Of a DNA stretch of 64,000 nucleotides, positions 38,522 through 47,013 are shown piece by piece. A program made the position numbers and the translations under genes. Under the pieces are notes generated by a model that saw only the letters and a list, made by a program, of their open reading frames with translations, did no database searches and was not told the DNA's origin. Position 1 is the stretch's first letter. Each line of letters begins with the position of its first letter. The DNA is from Shewanella frigidimarina (GTDB lineage: Bacteria > Pseudomonadota > Gammaproteobacteria > Enterobacterales > Shewanellaceae): NCBI RefSeq assembly GCF_003797125.1, contig NZ_RKKE01000001.1:1054001-1118000 (forward strand), given 5' to 3'.

Positions 38522-40282
38522 TTATAACCCAATATCTTGTTGGCTAACGATATCTTCCGATAAAGGCACTTTTGATTCACTGACATCTTCAACCAGTTTT
38601 GACACTTCTTCGAGTGTTGTCGTGCCAAGGAATAGATACTCCATCGCAGAATGCGCGAGGGGAATAAAGTTAGGACTGCGCAGTGCTGCACGGGCAAAAT
38701 CTTGCGGATTACCTGTTCGCATGGCATCTATCATATTTTCGTCAAGTTCAAGTATTTCGAAAATACCAATTCGACCACGATAACCAGAACCATTACAGGT
38801 TTGACAACCACTACCTACTTTAAAGGTGGCGCTGCTGATATCTCTTTTCGTCACACTTACAAGCCAACTGCGTTCAGCTGCTGTTGGTTGATAATCCATG
38901 GCACAATTGTGACAAACGCGCCTAACAAGACGTTGAGCGATAATGACCCGCAGCGCACTAGCGACCAAATAACTTGCCGCACCCATATCGAGTAATCGCA
39001 ACGCACTGGTAACCGCATCATTAGTGTGCAAAGTCGATAATACAAAGTGACCAGTCAACGCACCTCGTAAGCCAATTTCCACGGTCTCTTGGTCACGCAT
39101 CTCTCCCACCATGATAATGTCGGGATCTTGACGAAGTGTAGTACGCAATACGTTAGAAAAGTCTAAACCAATCTTGTGATTGACTTGCACTTGGTTAATT
39201 CGCGGTAATTGATACTCAACCGGATCTTCTACAGTGATAATCTTTCTATCGGCAGTGTTAAGCTCACTTAAAATACCGTACAGGGTAGTCGTTTTACCAC
39301 TACCTGTTGGCCCTGTGACTAACAACATACCGTGAGGGCGTTTAATCTGTTTACGAATACGTGCCACAATATGCGGTGGCATACCAGTTTCATCTAACGT
39401 ACGTAAACCTGTGGTTTGATCCAATAAACGCATCACCACTGACTCACCATGATAAATCGGCATGGTCGACATTCGCACGTCGATTTTATGACCTTTTATT
39501 TCCATATGAAAACGGCCATCTTGTGGCATACGTTTTTCTGAAATATCCAGTCCTGCCATTAACTTAAGTCGTAACACTAAAGCAGAAGCAATATTAACTT
39601 CACTGAGGAGGTTTTCATGTAATTGGCCATCAATACGCTGACGGATCCGCAATACTTTTTCGCCAGGTTCAATGTGAATATCTGACGCACGCATTTGCAC
39701 CGCATCTTCAAAAATTGACTGCAATAACTTCACCACCGTGGTTTCGTTATCACTGTCGCTTTGAGTCAAATTAGCCAAATCGAACATGTCATCTGCAGCA
39801 TATTCTTCATCAAGCTTGCCGGCAATCTCAGCGATTTGCCCAGTACGGCGATAAAGGTTATCAAACGCATCGAGTAATTGTTGCTCTGGTGCCACCGCAA
39901 TCATCAACTGCTTAGGAGCAACTAACACTTCAATATTATCGATAGCCTGCAAATCGGCAGGGTCGCTCATAGCAACTAACACGTGGTCGGAATGACTTTC
40001 CACCACTAATGCTCGATAGCGCCTCGCTTGTACTTCGGGGAGTATATTCACCACTTCAGCGGCTATCGGACGACGACTAATATCGAGGTACGGTAAATTA
40101 AGTTGTTGAGATAAAAACTTAAGTAACTGGTCTTCTGTAATACTCTTCAAATCAATTAAGGTGCGGCCGAGCTTTTTACCTGAATTGCGCTGTTCCGCCA
40201 ATGCTTGCTGTAATTGGGTGTCAGTAATAATCAGCTCTTGAACAAGAAGATCTCCTAACCGCATCTTTAACTTAGGCTTCAT
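38522..40282 (-). CDS. mshE: MSHA pilus extension ATPase MshE
   Basis: A 586-residue PilB/GspE-type ATPase powering MSHA extension. The N-terminal MshEN region has RLGDLL at about 8-13 and a second KLGRTLIDL near 36-44, the motif family shown in Vibrio cholerae MshE to bind c-di-GMP. The catalytic core has Walker A GPTGSGKTTTLYG (about 324-336), an Asp box, Walker B and a four-cysteine zinc site (CHNCAMD, CQTCNGSG). Its stop is 2 bases before the mshG start, and its ATG overlaps the mshN stop. Pilus extension should therefore respond to c-di-GMP, by family knowledge. Confidence 0.97.
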   Translation of the reverse strand: MKPKLKMRLGDLLVQELIITDTQLQQALAEQRNSGKKLGRTLIDLKSITEDQLLKFLSQQLNLPYLDISRRPIAAEVVNILPEVQARRYRALVVESHSDHVLVAMSDPADLQAIDNIEVLVAPKQLMIAVAPEQQLLDAFDNLYRRTGQIAEIAGKLDEEYAADDMFDLANLTQSDSDNETTVVKLLQSIFEDAVQMRASDIHIEPGEKVLRIRQRIDGQLHENLLSEVNIASALVLRLKLMAGLDISEKRMPQDGRFHMEIKGHKIDVRMSTMPIYHGESVVMRLLDQTTGLRTLDETGMPPHIVARIRKQIKRPHGMLLVTGPTGSGKTTTLYGILSELNTADRKIITVEDPVEYQLPRINQVQVNHKIGLDFSNVLRTTLRQDPDIIMVGEMRDQETVEIGLRGALTGHFVLSTLHTNDAVTSALRLLDMGAASYLVASALRVIIAQRLVRRVCHNCAMDYQPTAAERSWLVSVTKRDISSATFKVGSGCQTCNGSGYRGRIGIFEILELDENMIDAMRTGNPQDFARAALRSPNFIPLAHSAMEYLFLGTTTLEEVSKLVEDVSESKVPLSEDIVSQQDIGL

Positions 40283-41574
40283 CGGTTTTCTCCTAGCTGA
40301 ACTAAACGTTGTTCAATAAATGTCATGGCTGAAGTTGATAACCCTTCATAGCTTAATGCCGATCGGTAAGCTTGCGCGGCTTGTGGATATTTTTGTTGTG
40401 AATCGAGCGCATAACCTAGCCCCATCCACCAGCGAGATTGAGTCGACTCAGATACCAATAAGTTTCGGTAAGCTTCCTCAGCTAAAGCAAAATTTTTAGA
40501 GTTTTGTGCCAAATCCGTTTGTGCGATCCACTTATCACGAGCCCACGATGAGCTATCTGGGATCATCGCCACCGTAGTTAAGGCTTCATCATAAGCTTTA
40601 ATTGCGGTTTGAATTTGCGACAAAATCACATAAAACTCCCACTGTTGCGGAAACATACTGATCCCACTCTCGAGTAATCTCATCGCAGTTGTTGGATTAT
40701 TTTGCGCAAAATAAATTTCGACTAATTGCTTACGAGCTTTATGTAAACTCGGTTGTAAAATAATGGCTTCTAAATAGTAACCCGCCGCATCGTCCAGACG
40801 TTGCGCTTGCTCAGCATCCATCGCTTTGCGATATTGCAGCTGCGCCATTTGTGTTTTGGAAAGCACCACTTCGTTAACGCTCATATCAACAGTTTTTGCT
40901 GCAGCAGGGATTTCTGCGGGTACTTCTGCGGGTAAGAAGCGAGATGTTTGCGCTGTGATTTGATCTTGAGTGAGTTCAGTATTCAGCAGTGAAGCCATAT
41001 TCTGTGAATTATGATCTACCGAAATATTGGGCTTCTCTGCGTCTACGGTTGAAGCTAGCACTGCTTGTGTGTTGACGGTTTCGTTATTAACGACTGATGC
41101 AGTGCTCACTTCGGATAGTTCAAGCTCAGATATGCGATCCGTTGGTTCAATAACCTCAGCAGTGATTTCTGGCGTGCTCGCTTGAATAGGTACTTGATTT
41201 AGCGTTTGAGCTGGTGCTTGGGTTAGTACTTCAGTTGAGATTTGAGCAGACTTCAGCTCAACAGCAACACCATTATCTTGTGGCTGACTCGCCAGCGATG
41301 ACTGAGTATCTTCGGTAACCGATGCATTGCTATCTGTTGGCTGATTGGCCATTTGAATATTGGCTTGGCGGTACATAGATACACCAAACCACAATGTAGG
41401 GATCAATAGTACGGCAACAACAATAAGGCTAATCAATGGTGAGCGAGATTTAGCAACGGATTGATACTGAATTTGAGGTCGCACAAATTCACCCGCGGGT
41501 TGCACCGGTGGTTTGTCTGTTCCGGGTTGCTGATGCTGCTCTAAATCTTTCAACATCTTGATAATCACGCTCAT
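40279..41574 (-). CDS. mshN: MSHA biogenesis TPR protein MshN
   Basis: A 431-residue inner-membrane protein: short cytosolic start (MSVIIKMLKDLEQHQQ), TM helix at about 46-67, a long Thr/Ser/Gln/Val-rich linker (about 70-235), and TPR repeats at about 245-431 (AQRLDDAAGYYLEAIILQPSLHKARKQL; QKYPQAAQAYRSALSYEG). Overlaps both mshM and mshE by 4 bases. Probably a PilF-like or scaffold factor. Confidence 0.92.
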   Translation of the reverse strand: MSVIIKMLKDLEQHQQPGTDKPPVQPAGEFVRPQIQYQSVAKSRSPLISLIVVAVLLIPTLWFGVSMYRQANIQMANQPTDSNASVTEDTQSSLASQPQDNGVAVELKSAQISTEVLTQAPAQTLNQVPIQASTPEITAEVIEPTDRISELELSEVSTASVVNNETVNTQAVLASTVDAEKPNISVDHNSQNMASLLNTELTQDQITAQTSRFLPAEVPAEIPAAAKTVDMSVNEVVLSKTQMAQLQYRKAMDAEQAQRLDDAAGYYLEAIILQPSLHKARKQLVEIYFAQNNPTTAMRLLESGISMFPQQWEFYVILSQIQTAIKAYDEALTTVAMIPDSSSWARDKWIAQTDLAQNSKNFALAEEAYRNLLVSESTQSRWWMGLGYALDSQQKYPQAAQAYRSALSYEGLSTSAMTFIEQRLVQLGENR

Positions 41575-42515
41575 TTAATCTCGCCTATTTGTGTCATCCA
41601 TTCACCACAACAATTATCACCATTGAACCCAATAACCACCATCACTGTTACAAGCAACATAATTATCAGTATGCTGACACGAGAAAACCCTACTTTATGT
41701 TGTAAATTAATATCTTCTGTATCCGTTATTGCAGCCAGACAATGTTGAGACGTCACCTTTTTTTTACCTTGGCCATAACATAGCAATAAGCTCTTATGCG
41801 CTAATATATTCACCAAACGCGGGATGCCTCGAGCGGCTTTGGCAATGCGTTTAATATCCGCGGTACAAAACAACTCAGGCCCTTGATAACCCGCAACAGC
41901 AAGGCGGTAATGAATATAAGCTTGTATTTCATCCCATGTTAACGGACGTAAGTCATAACTGAAGGTAATACGTTGTCTTAACTGTCTAAACTTGGGTTGT
42001 GCCAAACGTTGATCTAATTCTGGTTGGCCAAACAACACCACTTGCAATAATTTACGACTTTCGGTTTCTAAATTGGTAAATAATCTTAACGCCTCAATAC
42101 TTTCATCTGGTAGCGATTGCGCTTCATCTAACACTAACACTACGTGAAAGCCTTGATGATTTAACGCTAACAAACGCTCATGTATCAGCCTTGTCAGTTG
42201 TTGTTGATCTAATTTGTTCGGCAATGCTAAACCGAGTTCGCCCGCTACAGCCAAGCGTAACTCTTTAGGATTCAAATAGGGATTAGGTAAGAAAGCGCAA
42301 TGATATTGAGTCGGTAAATCATTCAACAGTTTACGACAAACTAAGGTTTTACCTGTACCCACTTCACCAGTGACTTTAATAAAACCTTCGCCTGTTTGTA
42401 ATGCTGTTTGCAGTACTTGCAACGCTTCCACATGCGGTGATAACCCAAAAAAGAAACCTGTATTTGGGGTAAGCGTAAACGGCAACTGACTTAAGCCAAA
42501 ATGCTGCAAATACAT
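41571..42515 (-). CDS. mshM: MSHA biogenesis AAA ATPase MshM
   Basis: A 314-residue ExeA-like AAA protein. The N-terminus MYLQHFGLSQLPFTLTPNTGFFFG and Walker A GEVGTGKT (about 50-57) are diagnostic, with Walker B VVLVLDEAQSL near 125 and a C-terminal TM helix at about 279-297. ExeA-type proteins help secretin assembly by remodelling or binding peptidoglycan; that role is inferred here. No PGRP-type peptidoglycan-binding domain follows the TM helix, so it is the short form. Confidence 0.93.
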   Translation of the reverse strand: MYLQHFGLSQLPFTLTPNTGFFFGLSPHVEALQVLQTALQTGEGFIKVTGEVGTGKTLVCRKLLNDLPTQYHCAFLPNPYLNPKELRLAVAGELGLALPNKLDQQQLTRLIHERLLALNHQGFHVVLVLDEAQSLPDESIEALRLFTNLETESRKLLQVVLFGQPELDQRLAQPKFRQLRQRITFSYDLRPLTWDEIQAYIHYRLAVAGYQGPELFCTADIKRIAKAARGIPRLVNILAHKSLLLCYGQGKKKVTSQHCLAAITDTEDINLQHKVGFSRVSILIIMLLVTVMVVIGFNGDNCCGEWMTQIGEIK

Positions 42516-42584
42516 AATTACTGGCTATCCCTTATCAATTTCGACCGCTATTTTTAATCGTCAATTATCTACCGCCAACGGTCG

Positions 42585-44255
42585 CTATTTAGAAGGATAC
42601 CAACGCTCGATTAAATCTTGTGAACGCTTTAATTCATCCTTCCATGTGTCTCCACCAACAACAGTCGGTTTCAACATAATAATCAATTCAGTTTTCTTTT
42701 TAGATTTAGTACGGCTGGTAAACGCTTCACCCAGAAAAGGAATGTCACCTAATAACGGTACTTTTGATACAGTTTCAATGTTCTCACTCTTCATTAAGCC
42801 ACCAATAACAACCACATCACCAGATGCAGCGCGGATAACGGTATCCGACTCACGGATCTCACTTTGAGCAAGAGGCAGTTCTAATGTTGAATCACTAATT
42901 TTAATTTCTTTAGTTTGTGAGGTCACATCAATTACCGACGGATGAACATGCAATATTACATTGCCATATTCATCAATCTGCGGGGTTACATCTAACGCAA
43001 TACCAGAGAAAAATGGCGTTAGTTCAACCTGCGGCGTCGTTACCGGAGTGGTACCCGCTACAGTCGTTGAGGATACATCGGTAACAAAGTATTCGTCATT
43101 GCCCACCTTAATTACCGCTTTTTGGTTATTAGACGCGGTAACACGAGGGCTTGAAAGTACATCAACATCACCTTGGGTATCGAGCAAGTTAATAATGGTG
43201 CTGAAATCACTTCCGGTGAAATTAATCGAGGTTACACCGCCAATTGCAGACGTAATCGCATTACTTAACCCTTGTCCTGCAGAAGTGCTGAAATCAATGT
43301 TGGTACTGCCTGCATGACCTAGGACATTTTCCCACTGGATCCCTTGTTGGTAACCATCAGATAAAGTGACTTCTATAATTTTCGCTTCCAAAATCACTTG
43401 GCGCTGTAGATGGCTTTCGGCTATTTGTAAGAAACTTCGAATTTGGCGTAACTCATCAGGGAAAGCTCGAACAGTAACAAGCCCAGCTTGAGGGGTTACC
43501 ACAACTTGTCGTCCGCCACCGGTTTCACCCATTATTGACATTAATGTGGCTTGTAGCTCGCCCCAAAAATCGGTCTTGGTTGTTGAACGAATAAACGTAC
43601 CATTGGTATTGTCACTGCTGTTCGAATTTCCATTGCTACTATTGCTATTCGAACTACTGTTACTGCTGTTGCTATTACTATTGTTACTGCCATTGCTTGA
43701 ATTATTGTTTTGGTCTGAAATGCGCCCTGAGCTAACGGAGGTTAAGGACAACCCTTCTCGTTGCATGTAGATATAATTCAAGGGGAAAGTTTCGGTTCTC
43801 ATGCCCGACGGAAATACGCGCAAAATCCGACCTTCTCGATTCACTTCGTAACCATAAATGTCTTCAACAACTTGAATGGCTTCAGACAAAGTTACTGCTT
43901 TTAAAGATAACGAAATTTTACCTTGTACATCTGGATGTACCGCGACACTTAATGGGGTGTCTTTCACTAAACTGGGGAAAAAAACTCTCGCATCAACTTC
44001 ATTTGCTGACACATCAAAACGACGCTCTGCAGGCAACGTTCTTGCCGACTGGCTCAACACGTTATTACCATTTAGCTCACGCTGTACATCTTCAGGCATT
44101 GCCGCTGGAGGGGGCGTAATGGCTTGACTCGTCTCTGCTTGCTGTCTTGATTCGTTCAAGGCCGCTTTCGCCGTTTGTGGGTCGGGTCTATCTGTCGTTT
44201 GGCAAGCAATTAAGCACAGCGACATCAGAGGAGTAACATATCTAATCACATTCAT
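42585..44255 (-). CDS. mshL: MSHA secretin MshL
   Basis: A 556-residue outer-membrane secretin through which the pilus emerges. A lipoprotein signal ends in LIAC (C18). After a Pro/Glu-rich stretch come N-domain segments (DVSANEVDARVFFPSLVKDTPLSVAVHPDVQGKISL), then an unusual Asn/Ser-only linker at residues 183-220, then the secretin core (VTVRAFPDELRQIRSFLQIAESHLQRQVILEAKIIEV; DVLSSPRVTASNNQKAVIKVG; VVVIGGLM; VPLLGDIPFLGEAF). Preceded by AGGA. Confidence 0.96.
   Translation of the reverse strand: MNVIRYVTPLMSLCLIACQTTDRPDPQTAKAALNESRQQAETSQAITPPPAAMPEDVQRELNGNNVLSQSARTLPAERRFDVSANEVDARVFFPSLVKDTPLSVAVHPDVQGKISLSLKAVTLSEAIQVVEDIYGYEVNREGRILRVFPSGMRTETFPLNYIYMQREGLSLTSVSSGRISDQNNNSSNGSNNSNSNSSNSSSNSNSSNGNSNSSDNTNGTFIRSTTKTDFWGELQATLMSIMGETGGGRQVVVTPQAGLVTVRAFPDELRQIRSFLQIAESHLQRQVILEAKIIEVTLSDGYQQGIQWENVLGHAGSTNIDFSTSAGQGLSNAITSAIGGVTSINFTGSDFSTIINLLDTQGDVDVLSSPRVTASNNQKAVIKVGNDEYFVTDVSSTTVAGTTPVTTPQVELTPFFSGIALDVTPQIDEYGNVILHVHPSVIDVTSQTKEIKISDSTLELPLAQSEIRESDTVIRAASGDVVVIGGLMKSENIETVSKVPLLGDIPFLGEAFTSRTKSKKKTELIIMLKPTVVGGDTWKDELKRSQDLIERWYPSK
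43596..43709 (-). repeat. Low-complexity Asn/Ser codon repeat inside mshL
   Basis: Thirty-eight codons are almost only AAY and AGY (Asn/Ser), with a few Gly/Asp/Thr. It lies between the N-domains and the secretin core, so length changes in multiples of 3 would be tolerated. Confidence 0.8.
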
Positions 44256-44268
44256 TTTTATTCTTATC

Positions 44269-44595
44269 CTATCGCTCTGTTATCGACTGAAATAGCTGAA
44301 GTTTTCTTCCATCTGACAAGATTACATAATCCTTGCTAATCTTTGATACTCGTAATCCACTACCGCTAATAGCATCACCTGCTGAAAGAATAATATTATT
44401 AATAACCGCATAGGTATTCTGTCCGTTAACAATGCTGTTTAATACCAAAGATTGATTATCTGCTTTAGCTTGCACAGCAATAAAGCCCTGCCCCGGTAAG
44501 GTTGGATCTCGTAATGTTTGGGCGTTAGCAGCCGACATTAATAGCATCATTAGGCAGGATGCATACGCCATGGCACTAATCTTGTTTCGCAACAC
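44269..44595 (-). CDS. mshK: MSHA biogenesis protein MshK
   Basis: A 108-residue periplasmic protein with a signal peptide ending in SAANAQ followed by LRDPTLPG, the short PilP/GspC-like phrase found in MshK. The start is GTG at 44595, eight bases after AAGGA, overlapping mshJ by 20 bases; ATG 44571 is an alternative without a ribosome site. It lies 13 bases before mshL, its likely partner. Confidence 0.88.
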   Translation of the reverse strand: MLRNKISAMAYASCLMMLLMSAANAQTLRDPTLPGQGFIAVQAKADNQSLVLNSIVNGQNTYAVINNIILSAGDAISGSGLRVSKISKDYVILSDGRKLQLFQSITER

Positions 44596-45232
44596 TGATA
44601 AAGTCCTTGTTCACACTAAGTGTGTAAAGTTCTAATTCAACTAACGCATCGGGATGTGATTCAACACGGTAATCTAAACGCTTCCAATACAATTTATCGG
44701 GCATACTTTCCACAGCTTTAATAAACGCTAAAATAGAAAAGTAATCGCCTTGTAACGTCAACTTAATACCATGGCTGTAAAGATTAACTTTACTACCATC
44801 AACCACTTGCAATAAGGTTTTGGGCGCAATAGAGGCAAACGAAATGAGCGAGACGCCCTTCACATTGCCCAGCAAGTTGGCTAATACTGTCGGCATATAA
44901 TCCGCAGGAACCATATCAACCATTTGATTAGCGAGTTCGGCATCCATCAATTGCATCTGTTCAGTAATCAACTGTAATCGTTGTTGATAATCTTGATTGG
45001 GATCGAGCTGTAAACGCTCTTCATAAAGCGCCACTTGTTGTAATGAAATCGAATTTTCTTGTTCGAGTCCCTTTAGTTGATTCTGGACACTTTGTTGTTG
45101 CTTCCACAATGACTCTAGTGGCATAAACAGCAACATACCAATGACAACGAATAAGGCAACCATAATCAATATCCGCTCTCGTGGACTTAGTTCATTAAAT
45201 TTTGACGACCACACCAGCCATTGTTGCTTCAT
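44576..45232 (-). CDS. mshJ: MSHA biogenesis protein MshJ (PilO/GspM-like)
   Basis: A 218-residue bitopic protein: short cytosolic start, TM helix at about 22-40 (ILIMVALFVVIGMLLFMPL), coiled coil at about 45-100, then a periplasmic ferredoxin-like domain (VNLYSHGIKLTLQGDYFSILAFIKAVE). ATG is behind AAGGAG and overlaps the upstream gene by 4 bases. Part of the inner-membrane alignment complex. Confidence 0.92.
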   Translation of the reverse strand: MKQQWLVWSSKFNELSPRERILIMVALFVVIGMLLFMPLESLWKQQQSVQNQLKGLEQENSISLQQVALYEERLQLDPNQDYQQRLQLITEQMQLMDAELANQMVDMVPADYMPTVLANLLGNVKGVSLISFASIAPKTLLQVVDGSKVNLYSHGIKLTLQGDYFSILAFIKAVESMPDKLYWKRLDYRVESHPDALVELELYTLSVNKDFISVAKQD

Positions 45233-45849
45233 TGTGCGAGCTCCTTAGCAACGGGCTGACTTATCAATTTAAACGCCAACGGCTGTGCTTCACCGCGGTC
45301 CATTGTCATCGCTGAAAATGCATAACCTTTTAACGTTGAAGTAGTTTTTAATTTATCAATCCACAGTGGAATACTTTGAGGGTTACGACCATAACCTTCA
45401 AACTCAATTCGCTGAGCGCTAGTGTTTTGTTGCTCAATAGTAATATGACTCAACCACACATTGCTATCTGCCACGGCAGCCAAGTCGGTCAACATTGGCG
45501 AGTAACCCTGGCTTATCATCGTTTTGCGCTGACTAAGCTCATCTTTTAGTAGTTTTTTAAGATCTAATCGCTGTTGTTCAAGTTCAACCTTTGCTACCAA
45601 ATCTGCATTAGGTTTACGTAAAGCAATTTGTTGTTCTAGCTGTGTCTTTTGGTTAGTTAACCGACTTTTTGTGCTGTTTGCTTGTTGATTTAACCTTTGC
45701 AATTCATCGGTATGCCACAGCCCTACAACATAAAGAACTGCACAACCTCCGGTGAAAAAAGCCAATGCCAGCATCATTCTTGCAAAGGTCAGCCTTTGCT
45801 TTTTCGGCAACAAATCTGCGGTATATAAATTAACACTGGTTTTTATCAC
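45229..45849 (-). CDS. PilN-like MSHA alignment protein (often called MshI2)
   Basis: A 206-residue PilN-type protein. The N-terminus MIKTSVNLYTADLLPKKQRLTFARM matches the PilN pattern (the NLY/NLLP segment that binds the PilM-like partner), followed by a TM helix (about 25-44), a coiled coil and a periplasmic domain (WLSHITIEQQNTSAQRIEFEGYG). It overlaps mshI and mshJ by 4 bases each. In Vibrio the mshI region is annotated as one or two genes; here there are clearly two. Confidence 0.9.
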   Translation of the reverse strand: MIKTSVNLYTADLLPKKQRLTFARMMLALAFFTGGCAVLYVVGLWHTDELQRLNQQANSTKSRLTNQKTQLEQQIALRKPNADLVAKVELEQQRLDLKKLLKDELSQRKTMISQGYSPMLTDLAAVADSNVWLSHITIEQQNTSAQRIEFEGYGRNPQSIPLWIDKLKTTSTLKGYAFSAMTMDRGEAQPLAFKLISQPVAKELAQ

Positions 45850-46751
45850 ACTTCACCTCGAGCTAATTCTTGCAACGCTAACTGCGCGAGTAAATTCGAT
45901 ACGCCATCATGATTAACCGCAACCACTTTTTGATTAAAGTTAGCACTAACGAGATTGGCCAATGATGAACTATCACCTTCAACCAAGATGCTAATTGATC
46001 CTACTGGAGCTTGACGTAATTGGCTTTCAAAATAATCCATAGAACGTTGAATTTCTAAACTGAGATTATCGGCTAAGCCCTGCTTTAATTCTTCTAGAGT
46101 CGCTTTATTTAGATGGTTAAATCCTCTAACGCGACGTTGCATTAGCACTTCGCCCGCTTTAACAACTAGCAATAACAATTCTTGTTGCGGCAAGTGAGCG
46201 ACTAACATATGCGCCATATTATCGTGGGCTAATACATGACTTAATGCCAATTCTTCAATACTGATCCCAGCAATATCTAATCCATTGGCATCACAAGCAC
46301 TGGCCAATTGCATTAAAAATTGACGACTACTGACTACCACATTCACTTTTGAACTGGAAATGAAACTGGACTCGAAATAATCTAAATGAATATCAGTGAC
46401 TGGCTCGGACACCATATCTTTAACAGACCAAATTAACGCTTGAGTGACTTCACCAGGTTCAACATTGGGTTTTTCAACTTGTAATAATTGATAATACTGC
46501 TGCGATAGCACTAATTGAACACGAACACGGCCAAACTGACTCTTTAATGCTTCAAAGGCTTGAGACCAATTGTTTTTTTGTACCAGAAACTGGCTGATAA
46601 CAGGTGCTAATTGACCTTGTTGTGGCTTGCACACCCACAGGGAATTACTGGCGATAAATACACCTACATTACCCATAAATTGCGATGTCTGCCAAAAGGC
46701 TAGTTTACTCAAAAAACCATTGTCCATTGCGTGGCCCATATTCGCTAACAT
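45846..46751 (-). CDS. mshI: MSHA biogenesis protein MshI (PilM-like)
   Basis: A 301-residue cytosolic PilM/GspL-like protein with an actin-like fold; SVKDMVSEPVTDIHLDYFE and SMDYFESQLRQAPVGSISILVEGD are typical. First gene of the main MSHA operon. Three in-frame ATGs (46751, 46739, 46727) are possible; none has a strong ribosome site, so the first 8 residues are uncertain. The promoter should lie in the 262 bases between this gene and csrD. Confidence 0.88.
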   Translation of the reverse strand: MLANMGHAMDNGFLSKLAFWQTSQFMGNVGVFIASNSLWVCKPQQGQLAPVISQFLVQKNNWSQAFEALKSQFGRVRVQLVLSQQYYQLLQVEKPNVEPGEVTQALIWSVKDMVSEPVTDIHLDYFESSFISSSKVNVVVSSRQFLMQLASACDANGLDIAGISIEELALSHVLAHDNMAHMLVAHLPQQELLLLVVKAGEVLMQRRVRGFNHLNKATLEELKQGLADNLSLEIQRSMDYFESQLRQAPVGSISILVEGDSSSLANLVSANFNQKVVAVNHDGVSNLLAQLALQELARGEV

Positions 46752-47013
46752 ATTAATTATTTAAGATTACTGATGATAAATATATCAGCAAAAATGACAT
46801 TTTTAAGCCAATGTACAAGCATATAACATCAAGATGATTCGAATAAGCTGCATTGTCTTTACTAGTATTATTGGTCAAGCCCATAACGATTAAACTTTGT
46901 TACTGATGCGTTAACGTTATAACTGATCATTAATATAGCGCATATTGATTGAAAATAGAGTGCAATCTATTGATAAACAAGATCTAACTTAAACAAACAT
47001 AGCATTATATGAC

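Noticed and set aside
46752..47013. c-di-GMP riboswitch or sigma-54 promoter upstream of mshI
   Set aside because: I looked for the conserved riboswitch core and for GG-N10-GC spacing and found neither.
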